DNA from: G965220075 sp965220075
GTDB lineage: Bacteria; Chloroflexota; UBA11872
Direction: 5' to 3'
Assembly: GCA_965220075.1 (NCBI GenBank)
Contig: OZ244806.1
Location: forward strand, 744,001-808,000
Length of the DNA stretch: 64,000 nt
Below are positions 17,500 through 25,077 of this stretch, in pieces. How positions within the stretch are numbered: position 1 is the stretch's first letter; every line of letters begins with the position of its first letter. The notes under the pieces were generated by a model, which had not been told where the DNA came from, ran no database searches, and saw nothing but the letters and a program-made list of their open reading frames with translations. The position numbers were made by a program, and so were the translations under genes.

Positions 17500-18293
17500 A
17501 GCGGCCGGCCTCCCAGGCGCGCCAGCAGCTTGAACGTCAGCAGCACCGCCGCCGCCACCGCGATGAGAATGATCGCGATGCCCACGGCTGCGTCGAGGTC
17601 GGATTCCAGACTATCCAGAATCGCCAGCGGCATAGTCTGAGTAGTGCCGGTCAGGTTGCCTGCGAACATCATCGTGGCCCCAAACTCGCCTAGCGCGCGC
17701 GCCCAGCACATGATTGCGCCGCTGGCCAGCGCCGGCAGCGCCAGGGGCAACGTGATCTGGCGAAACGTGCGCCAATCGCTCGCGCCCAGAGTGGCCGAGA
17801 CCGCTTCCAGGCGCCGGTCCACGCTTTGAAATCCCGCCTTGGCCGCGCGGATGTAGAAGGGCGCTGAAACGAATATCTGCGCCAGCACGACGGCCGCCGT
17901 AGTGAACGCCACGTCGGCGCCGGCGGCCTGCAGCGCGCCGCCCACGGGACCGCGTCTCCCAAGCGTAAGCAGCAACGCAAGCCCTCCCACCACTGGCGGC
18001 AGCACCATTGGAAGGTCCACCAGGGCATCCACCAGGCGGCACCCGGGAAACCGCCGCCGCGCCAGCACGTATGCGGCCGGAGTGCCCAGCGCCACCGACG
18101 CCGCCAGCGTGATCACGGTCGTAATCAATGAGAGTTGCACGGCGCTGGTTACCAGCGGATTGCCCAGCGCCTCCCGCAGGTCGCCGTGTGTGAAGCCGCG
18201 CGCGATGAGCGTCCCGATCGGCACCGCTATCAGCGCCATGATGAGAGCGCCCAGCAGCCACACGATCAGATTCCGCCAGGAAACAGTCTTCAC
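17496..18293 (-). CDS. modB: Molybdate ABC transporter permease
   Basis: This 265-residue integral membrane protein has about six hydrophobic helices. The ABC-permease EAA loop is seen in the region KAGFQSVDRRLEAVSATLGAS followed by WRTFRQITLPLALPALASG, which contacts the ATPase. Typical ModB segments are GTPAAYVLARRRFPG and DLPMVLPPVVGGLALLLTLG. It lies between modA (30 bases upstream) and modC (overlapping four bases), so the three are one transcription unit. Specificity between molybdate and tungstate is set by the binding protein. Confidence 0.88.
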   Translation of the reverse strand: MKTVSWRNLIVWLLGALIMALIAVPIGTLIARGFTHGDLREALGNPLVTSAVQLSLITTVITLAASVALGTPAAYVLARRRFPGCRLVDALVDLPMVLPPVVGGLALLLTLGRRGPVGGALQAAGADVAFTTAAVVLAQIFVSAPFYIRAAKAGFQSVDRRLEAVSATLGASDWRTFRQITLPLALPALASGAIMCWARALGEFGATMMFAGNLTGTTQTMPLAILDSLESDLDAAVGIAIILIAVAAAVLLTFKLLARLGGRPL

Positions 18294-18323
18294 GCGCCCA
18301 CCTGGAAGTAAGGGAAGGAACTC

Positions 18324-19139
18324 TTAGACGGGGGTTCGAAAACCATGATCTTGCAGAATGCGCTGACCGTCGGTACCGCGAATGAAAGCGACGAATCGGG
18401 CCGCCTGATCCGGCGCCGCGGCGCCGCGCAGCACGGCAATCGTGTACGGCGCCGCCACTTCGGCGGAGGCCGGCGTCTCGATAGCCTCCAGAGCCCCCTG
18501 CGACGCCAGCACGTCGGTGCGATAGATGAAACCGGCGTCCGCTTCACCGAGCTTGACCTTGCTCGCCACGAGACGCACGTTCGGCTCGGACGACACTACG
18601 GAATCCAAGACAGCGCTGGTGAACGAGTCGCGGCCCGTGGCGGCGGCGTAGCCCCGCAGCGCTAGCCGCGCGTACTGGCCGGCCGGAACCGCCTCGGCGG
18701 CCATAATCAGGCGCAATCCCGGCCGCGTGAGATCGTCGAATTCCAACACGCGGCCCGGGTTCCCCGCTGGAACGGCCAGCACTATCTCGTTGACCGTGAA
18801 GACCGCCGCCGCGCCGGCCGTAAGGCCGGCCGCACGCAGAGCTTCTACCTGCGCCGCGTCAGCCGACGCGAACACATCGGCCGGCGCGCCGTTCTCGATC
18901 TGCGTCCGCAGCGCCTGCGAGCCCGCAAAGCTCACCCGCACGCGTGCGTCCGGATGCGCGCGCTCGAACGCTTGGGCGATGTCGAAGAACGCCTCTCGCA
19001 ACGAGGCCGCGGCGAACACGCGCAACTCGGATTCAGGACGCTCGCCGTCGCACGATGCCATCACGCCGGCCAGTCCCACCAGCAGCACAACCACCGCGGC
19101 GCCCGCGCTGCGAATCGCCAATGCTCGTCGGCGCATCAC
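18324..19139 (-). CDS. modA: Molybdate ABC transporter substrate-binding lipoprotein
   Basis: ModA captures molybdate outside the membrane. The 271-residue product starts with a signal sequence ending GLAGVMASC, a lipobox-like site for lipid anchoring. The mature part begins SELRVFAAASLREAFFDIAQAFE and contains VSFAGSQALRTQIENGAPADVFASAD, the oxyanion-binding pattern of ModA/WtpA, and then PAGQYARLAL. It heads the operon. Upstream lies a 129-base divergent promoter region shared with aconitase, with a perfect 10-bp palindrome at 19194-19203; no recognisable ModE-type operator is seen. Confidence 0.88.
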   Translation of the reverse strand: MMRRRALAIRSAGAAVVVLLVGLAGVMASCDGERPESELRVFAAASLREAFFDIAQAFERAHPDARVRVSFAGSQALRTQIENGAPADVFASADAAQVEALRAAGLTAGAAAVFTVNEIVLAVPAGNPGRVLEFDDLTRPGLRLIMAAEAVPAGQYARLALRGYAAATGRDSFTSAVLDSVVSSEPNVRLVASKVKLGEADAGFIYRTDVLASQGALEAIETPASAEVAAPYTIAVLRGAAAPDQAARFVAFIRGTDGQRILQDHGFRTPV

Positions 19140-19193
19140 CGCGGCGGCCCGGCGCGGGTACGGCGCGGTCTAGAATTACCGAACGTGACCAAT

Positions 19194-19203
19194 TGCATAT
19201 GCA
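19194..19203. promoter_or_regulatory. Perfect 10-bp palindrome between divergent modA and aconitase genes
   Basis: TGCATATGCA is an exact palindrome in the only shared control region between the molybdate operon and aconitase, about 65 bases from each start codon. It stands out in otherwise very GC-rich sequence. It could be half of a regulator site, but a 10-bp palindrome can occur by chance. Confidence 0.25.
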
Positions 19204-19268
19204 GCCGCCGAATAGCCCGTATGCCGTATCGTGGCGCGCGGGCGCGGGCGCGGGGAGAGCGAGCCGGA

Positions 19269-21560
19269 ATGACCATGATCGAGTCGACCACAGAGCTCGT
19301 GGCGAACGTATACCGCCGAACGCATGGGTGCCTTGATGTCGTTCGCCGTCGCCTCAACCGGCCATTCACCCTGGCCGAGAAGATTCTCTACGGCCACCTC
19401 GTCGACGCCGAAGCCGCGGCTCTTACGCCCTGGGAAAGCTACCTGCAGATACGGCCCGACCGCGTGGCCATGCAGGATGCCACGGCGCAGATGGCGCTGC
19501 TGCAATTCATGCTGGCCGGCCGCACGAGCGTGGCGCTGCCAACCACCGTCCACTGCGATCATCTCATCGCCGCCAGGGTGGGCGCGGACGCCGATTTGCA
19601 GCAGGCGCTGCTGGAAAACGACGAGGTCTACAACTTCCTCAAATCGGTTTCCGCGCGCTACGGCATCGGTTTCTGGGCGCCCGGCTCCGGGATTATCCAT
19701 CAGGTGGTCCTGGAGAACTACGCGTTCCCGGGCGCTCTGATGATCGGCACCGACTCGCACACCCCCAACGCGGGCGGCCTGGGGATGCTGGCCGTCGGCG
19801 TGGGCGGCGCGGACGCCGTGGACGCCATGGTCGAAATCCCCTGGGAGGTTCTACACCCCGGATTTGTCGGCGTGAGGCTTTCGGGCGAGTTGCGCGGCTG
19901 GACGGCCCCCAAGGACGTGATCCTCAAGGTAGCGGGGATCCTCTCGACCAGCGGCGGCACCAACCGCATCATCGAATACTTTGGTCCCGGCGCGCGCTCC
20001 CTGGCCTGCACGGGCAAGGCCACCATTACCAACATGGGCGCCGAGCTGGGCGCCACCACCTCCGTGTTTCCCTACGACGACCGCATGGCGGCCTATTTGC
20101 GCGCCACTGAACGCGCGGCGCTGGCCGATCTCGCCGACGCCAACGCCGAGCTCCTGGTGGCCGACCCGGAGGTTGCCGCCACTCCCGAGGACTTTTTCGA
20201 GCAGATCATCGATATCGACCTGTCGGAGTTGGAGCCGCACGTGGTGGGTCCGCACCGGCCCGACCTCGCTCGCCCGGTTTCCGAGATGGCGGCGGCCGTG
20301 CGGCGCGAGGGCTATCCCGACAAGCTTTCGGCCGCGCTGTTGGGCAGCTGCACCAACTCCTCGTATGAAGACATCAGCCGCGCCGCCGATTTGGCCGCCC
20401 AGGCCGCGCGGCGGGGCGCCAGTGCGGCAGTCCCCTTCCTGGTCACTCCGGGCTCGGAGATGGTCCGCGCCACCATCGAGCGCGACGGCCAGCTCGCGGC
20501 GCTTGAAGGCATTGGCGGCACAGTGCTCGCGAACGCCTGCGGACCCTGCATCGGCCAGTGGCGGCGCGATGACATCAAGCCGGAGCGCGCCGGCCAGGAC
20601 CCCAGAGCGAACAGCATCGTCAGCTCATTCAACCGCAATTTCCCGCGCCGCAACGACGGCAGCGCCAGCACTCTCTCGTTCATCACCAGTCCGGAGCTGG
20701 CCGTAGCCTTCGCGATAGGCGGACGCCTGTCCTTCAACCCGCTAACCGACCCCATCGCCGGCGACGCCGGCGACTTCGTATTGCAGCCGCCCGGCGCGGC
20801 GCCTGACGTTCCGGCCAACGGCTTCACCGGACAGCGTTTCGGCTACCAGGCGCCTCCCCAAAACGGCCATGCAGTCGAGGTCGCGATCGACCGCGCCAGC
20901 GAGCGGCTGGAAAGACTCTCACCTTTCGAGCCGTGGTCGTCCGATCAATTCAGCAACATGCCCGTGCTCCTGAAGGCCGTGGGGCAATGCACCACCGACG
21001 CCATCTCACCGGCGGGGCCCTGGCTGCGCTATCGCGGTCATCTGACGAACATCAGCGACAACCTCTTCATCGGCGCCAACAACGCGTTCGCGGAGCAGCC
21101 GGGAACAGGCCGCAACGTCCTCACCGGCGCCGGCGGTGAAGCACTCGCTCAGATCGCCAAGCACTACGCTTCGCGGGGTCTCGCGTGGATCGCCGTGGGC
21201 GACGCCAACTATGGAGAAGGCAGCAGCCGCGAGCACGCCGCTATGTCGCCCCGCCGCTTGGGCGGCGGCGCGGTTATCGTGCGCAGCTTTGCCCGCATAC
21301 ACGAGGCAAACCTAAAGAAACAGGGCATCCTTCCGCTTACCTTCGCGGAGCCGCGGGACTACGACCAGATCAATGCGGACGACCGCATCGACCTAGTCGA
21401 TCTCGCCCAGCTCGCCCCGGATCGCGCGCTCACGGCAGTTGTGCGCCACGCCGACGGTTCGTCCGACTCCATCGAACTCGCGCATACGCTGACGGAGGAG
21501 CAGGTGCGCTGGTTTTGGGCCGGCTCCGCTTTGAACCTGATCAGCACGGAGGCCGCGTAG
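19269..21560 (+). CDS. acnA: Aconitate hydratase, mitochondrial/AcnA-like type
   Basis: Aconitase interconverts citrate and isocitrate in the TCA cycle through a [4Fe-4S] cluster. The product is 763 residues from ATG 19269-19271. The three cluster cysteines are visible in LLGSCTNSSYED (near residue 360) and NACGPCIGQW (near 425). Other signatures are MIGTDSHTPNAGGLGMLAVGVGGADAV, ELGATTSVFPYD and the swivel-domain GDANYGEGSSREHAAMSPR, with FARIHEANLKKQGILPLTF. The length and sequence suit the mitochondrial-type subfamily rather than AcnB. Open frame continues upstream over the modA promoter region, but that stretch is antisense to modA and not family-like. Confidence 0.93.
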   Translation: MTMIESTTELVANVYRRTHGCLDVVRRRLNRPFTLAEKILYGHLVDAEAAALTPWESYLQIRPDRVAMQDATAQMALLQFMLAGRTSVALPTTVHCDHLIAARVGADADLQQALLENDEVYNFLKSVSARYGIGFWAPGSGIIHQVVLENYAFPGALMIGTDSHTPNAGGLGMLAVGVGGADAVDAMVEIPWEVLHPGFVGVRLSGELRGWTAPKDVILKVAGILSTSGGTNRIIEYFGPGARSLACTGKATITNMGAELGATTSVFPYDDRMAAYLRATERAALADLADANAELLVADPEVAATPEDFFEQIIDIDLSELEPHVVGPHRPDLARPVSEMAAAVRREGYPDKLSAALLGSCTNSSYEDISRAADLAAQAARRGASAAVPFLVTPGSEMVRATIERDGQLAALEGIGGTVLANACGPCIGQWRRDDIKPERAGQDPRANSIVSSFNRNFPRRNDGSASTLSFITSPELAVAFAIGGRLSFNPLTDPIAGDAGDFVLQPPGAAPDVPANGFTGQRFGYQAPPQNGHAVEVAIDRASERLERLSPFEPWSSDQFSNMPVLLKAVGQCTTDAISPAGPWLRYRGHLTNISDNLFIGANNAFAEQPGTGRNVLTGAGGEALAQIAKHYASRGLAWIAVGDANYGEGSSREHAAMSPRRLGGGAVIVRSFARIHEANLKKQGILPLTFAEPRDYDQINADDRIDLVDLAQLAPDRALTAVVRHADGSSDSIELAHTLTEEQVRWFWAGSALNLISTEAA

Positions 21561-21581
21561 CCTTAGCCCGCGCTCAGGAGC

Positions 21582-22226
21582 TCACGCACCCTCACCGCCA
21601 CTCTCCCGCCCGACGGCCGTCATGGCGGTAACCTTCACTCCGTTGATCGTGCCCTCTACCGCGCGGCGTACGCGCCGGGCAGCCGTTTCGCCCACGTCGG
21701 CGGCGGCCTCTATCGCACCCGTGGCCGCCGCCGCGGCGGCCTCCTCCGCGCTCACGCCAACGTCCTTGGCAACCTCGATCGCGCCTTCGACCGCGCCTAC
21801 CGCCGCGGTGGTCACGTCCGCGCCGACTTCCGAAGTCTCTTTGACCGCGGCGCTGGCCGCTTCCTGCAAGGACTCGACACTCGCTATCCCAGCCTCGCTG
21901 GTCCCACGCACCGTGCCGATCACGGCCCCTTTGGCGGTACTGGCCACCTTAGTTCCAACCTTGTCGGCGGCGTCCACGATGGAGTTGATGCTGTCGGCGG
22001 CTGTCTCCGCCGTGTCTTCGCCAATGTCGCCCACGGCCTTGATGGCCGAGCGAACCGCTCCCACGCCCACCTGCCCCACCACGCCGGCCGTGCCGCTCGC
22101 CTCCGTTACGGCCGTGCGCGCGACGCCTGTCACCGCCTTGACCGTTTCTTCCACAATGTCGCTGCTGCCGCGCACGATGCCGATCAAGCCATCCCGCACA
22201 CGCCGTCCGATTTCGCGTTCATCCAT
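21582..22226 (-). CDS. Alanine-rich amphipathic repeat protein, function unknown
   Basis: The 214-residue product is dominated by Ala, Val, Gly, Thr and Glu in an irregular 11-residue-like rhythm. Segments such as VVEETVKAVTGVARTAVTEA, AGVVGQVGVGAVRSAIKAVG, GADVTTAAVGAVEGAIEVAK and EEAAAAAATGAIEAAADVGE predict long amphipathic helices. There is no signal peptide and no cysteine. This composition resembles LEA-like, phasin-like or apolipoprotein-like helical proteins that coat surfaces or act in stress. No family can be assigned. ATG 22224-22226 is chosen because a GGGAG ribosome site lies about eight bases upstream. It converges with aconitase. Confidence 0.6.
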   Translation of the reverse strand: MDEREIGRRVRDGLIGIVRGSSDIVEETVKAVTGVARTAVTEASGTAGVVGQVGVGAVRSAIKAVGDIGEDTAETAADSINSIVDAADKVGTKVASTAKGAVIGTVRGTSEAGIASVESLQEAASAAVKETSEVGADVTTAAVGAVEGAIEVAKDVGVSAEEAAAAAATGAIEAAADVGETAARRVRRAVEGTINGVKVTAMTAVGRESGGEGA

Positions 22227-22452
22227 CGCTTGTCTCCCGGAATCCATGCCTGTTGCGCTGCCTACTTGAGTATAGCGGCGGGCGGCGTCGGCGCTTTCCG
22301 GCCGCAGTCCCACGCCGCGCGGCTTGCCGCGGGGTTGACGGCGCCTTACGGAAGCGCGGTATTTGATAGGCGCGCGAAACTAGGATGTAATCGTACGGTC
22401 CCGCGGCGCCGCTTCAGGACCCCTTCGTGAAGCGGGCGGGGGATGGGCAGGC

Positions 22453-23847
22453 ATGGGTGATATGGATCGATACGACGTCCTGGTCGTAGGCACCGGCCCC
22501 GCCGGCCAGCGTGCCGCCGTGCAGGCGGCCAAAGTCGGCAAGCGAGTCATCGCCGTCGACCGGCAACAGTACGTCGGCGGCCAGGCCGTTCATCGCGGCA
22601 CCATTCCCTCCAAGACGCTGCGCGAAGCCGTTATGCACGTCACGGGCGTGGCGCAGCGCTCTTTCTACGGTCGCTCCTATCGCGTGGTGTCCAACATCAC
22701 CATGCACGACCTCATGCTGCGCACCGTCCAGGTGATCCAGTCCGAGGCGGACGTGGTGCGTGACGCCATGCTGCGCAACCAGATCGAGATGGCGCCGGGC
22801 ACGGCGAAATTCGTGGACCCGCACACACTTTCGATCAACGGTGAGTCCAGTCGCCGTGAGATCTCCGCCGACAAGATCATCCTGGCCGTGGGCTCCAAGC
22901 CGGCGCGGCCCGCCAATATTCCCTTCGACGACAAGCGCGTGGTGGATAGCGACGGCATCCTCGATCTGGCCGAGATTCCGCGCACCCTCACTGTCGTCGG
23001 AGGCGGAGTGATCGGCGTGGAGTACGCCAGCATCTTCGCGGTGCTGGGCGTGCCGGTCACGCTCATAGACGGTCGCCGCGATCTACTCGAGTTTCTCGAT
23101 GAGGAGATCATCGAAGCGCTCAAGGTCCGCATGCGGCGAGATGGCATCACGCTGCGGCTGGGACACAACGTCGCCAAGGTCGAGTTCGACGCGAATGGAG
23201 CTCCGGTGGCTGAGCTCGAGACCGGGGCTCGCGTGGTCTCGCACACGCTCATGTACGCCATCGGACGCGAAGGCGCCACCGATCCCCTCAATCTCGCCGC
23301 CGCCAACCTCGCGGCTGACGAGCGCGGCCGTCTGAAGGTCAACGAGTACTACCAAACCGAGGTCGAGCACGTTTACGCCGTGGGCGACGTCATCGGCAAC
23401 CCGCAGCTGGCCGCCACTTCGGCGGAGCAGGGCCGCCTGGCCGCCCGGCATGCGGTAGGCCTGGATTGCCCGCGCACGAACGATCAGCTCCCCGTCGGCA
23501 TTTATGCGATTCCGGAGATAGCGCAGGTGGGTATGACCGAGGGGGAGCTCACCACTGCCGGGGTGGCCTACGAGAGCGGTGTGGCGCGCTACAGCGAGAT
23601 TGCGCGCGGTGCGATCATCGGCGATGAATTCGGCGTCCTCAAGCTTCTCTTTAGCCCTCACGATCGCCGCATTCTGGGCGTCCACATTTTCGGCAGCCAG
23701 GCTTCGGAGCTGGTTCATATTGGCCAGGCCGTGATGCAGTTGGGCGGCACGATTGACTACTTCGTGGACACTGTCTTCAACTACCCGACGTTCGCCGAGG
23801 CCTACAAGATCGCTGGTCTCAACGGCATCAACAAACTGCTCAGGTAA
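22453..23847 (+). CDS. sthA: Soluble (Si-specific) NAD(P)+ transhydrogenase
   Basis: SthA moves hydride between NADPH and NAD+ without proton pumping. The 464-residue flavoprotein has the FAD motif VVGTGPAGQRAAVQAAKVG near residue 11. It then has QYVGGQAVHRGTIPSKTLREA, where the redox-active CxxxxC of dihydrolipoamide dehydrogenases is absent, which is the feature separating SthA from its relatives. An NAD site VVGGGVIGVEYASIFAVLG lies near residue 180. VYAVGDVIGNPQLAATSAEQGRLAARHA and a C-terminal dimer interface follow. The start is the ATG at 22453. It neighbours aconitase and could balance TCA-derived reductant; this is inference. Confidence 0.9.
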   Translation: MGDMDRYDVLVVGTGPAGQRAAVQAAKVGKRVIAVDRQQYVGGQAVHRGTIPSKTLREAVMHVTGVAQRSFYGRSYRVVSNITMHDLMLRTVQVIQSEADVVRDAMLRNQIEMAPGTAKFVDPHTLSINGESSRREISADKIILAVGSKPARPANIPFDDKRVVDSDGILDLAEIPRTLTVVGGGVIGVEYASIFAVLGVPVTLIDGRRDLLEFLDEEIIEALKVRMRRDGITLRLGHNVAKVEFDANGAPVAELETGARVVSHTLMYAIGREGATDPLNLAAANLAADERGRLKVNEYYQTEVEHVYAVGDVIGNPQLAATSAEQGRLAARHAVGLDCPRTNDQLPVGIYAIPEIAQVGMTEGELTTAGVAYESGVARYSEIARGAIIGDEFGVLKLLFSPHDRRILGVHIFGSQASELVHIGQAVMQLGGTIDYFVDTVFNYPTFAEAYKIAGLNGINKLLR

Positions 23848-23923
23848 GCAAGAGCGCCGCGCGCGGCTGGTAACCAGAGGCGCTTCCGCGCGGCGAGCTT
23901 CACGGTGTCCCGGACAGCAGGCG

Positions 23924-24856
23924 TTAGCGGCCCCGCTGCATCTGCTCGAGCGCCCGCCACGCCGGCAGGATCGCCCGCCCGGAGGTGCTCGGCTCGCGCC
24001 CGGCGCGCACCGCGTCCACGAACTCCTCGTTCTGACGTGGGATGGCTTCCTCGTTCGACTCCCGCGCCAGCACCGCGCCCGCGTGATCGGTCAGCACGCC
24101 GTCCTCGAAGGTCAGCAGGTCCTCGTCGCAGATCAGCGTGATGCGCTGAGTCACCTTGGGCACGATGGCGTTGTAGCTCAGCGCGAACGTGGCCAGGCCG
24201 CCGCTTGGAAAGCGCATCTGCGCCGAGAGGTCGAGCGGGATTCCCAGCGGGTTCTCGCTGGGCCCAAACCAGGCGCGGGCCTCACTGGGCGTCTCGCCAA
24301 ACAGCCACATGGCGTGATCGATCGCGTGCCCGCCGTGATGCCAGAGCAGATTATCGGTCCAGCTTCGTTCACGGCCTTTCCAGTTGACGTTCTTGCGCCG
24401 GAAGAAGTGCCACTCCACGTGGTAGTGACGCGGGTTCAGCCGGCCCGCGTCGATGCGCTGTTTGACCTCCAGCGACGCCGCCCAAAACCGCTGCGTGTGA
24501 CAGATCATCAGGGTCTTGCCCACGCGCTCGGCGTGGTCGCAAAGCTCCTCCGCCTGCGCGAGCCCGATCGTCATCGGAATCTCCAGCAGCACGTCTTTGC
24601 CGGCCTCCAGCGCCGCGCTCGCCTGCTCGAAATGGACCTGGCTGGGCGAGGTTATGAGGACCGCTTCAAGGCCGGGGCGCTCTAATGCCTCGTCGAGATC
24701 CAGCGTCGCGAGCGGCGCGTTGCTCGCGACCGCGAACTCGTGCGTGGGCTCGATCAGGCGTCCCACCACGCTGTCGATCGTCACGTCCTGCATGTCGAGC
24801 AACGCGTCCCGATGAAACCGGGCGATGCTGCCGTACCCAACCAGACAGAATTTCAT
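23924..24856 (-). CDS. Gfo/Idh/MocA-family NAD(P)-dependent oxidoreductase
   Basis: The 310-residue product opens with a Rossmann motif, KFCLVGYGSIARFHRDALL. It has EAVLITSPSQVHFEQASAALEAGKDVLLEIPM in the position of the family EKP motif (here EIP), followed by a substrate domain containing WHHGGHAIDHAMWLFGE with the catalytic-region histidines. The family oxidises sugars, inositols and related polyols. The EKP lysine replaced by isoleucine-proline context may change catalysis. It is convergent with sthA. The 220-base gap to the helicase gene on the other side carries no recognisable gene. Confidence 0.85.
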   Translation of the reverse strand: MKFCLVGYGSIARFHRDALLDMQDVTIDSVVGRLIEPTHEFAVASNAPLATLDLDEALERPGLEAVLITSPSQVHFEQASAALEAGKDVLLEIPMTIGLAQAEELCDHAERVGKTLMICHTQRFWAASLEVKQRIDAGRLNPRHYHVEWHFFRRKNVNWKGRERSWTDNLLWHHGGHAIDHAMWLFGETPSEARAWFGPSENPLGIPLDLSAQMRFPSGGLATFALSYNAIVPKVTQRITLICDEDLLTFEDGVLTDHAGAVLARESNEEAIPRQNEEFVDAVRAGREPSTSGRAILPAWRALEQMQRGR

Positions 24857-25077
24857 GCTTTACCGTCAGTTCATTGGCGCGCCCGAACAAGGGGCGAGGG
24901 TACCCCGCTGGCGCGGAGTGCGGACGATAGTCGTTGACGGAGACATCGTCCCGAAGTCCGCTGAGGAATCGGACACGCGCCAGGCGCGCGCGATCGCTGG
25001 AATGATCTCGGATGACGCCGGCGCCGCCCCACGCTGCGATATCTAGCGAGCGCCGAAGCGCGGCTATCATCGCGCCG

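Noticed and set aside
18954..19268. N-terminal extension of aconitase by about 105 residues
   Set aside because: It is antisense to the start of modA, Arg/Gln/His-rich and unlike aconitases. The family start fits ATG 19269.
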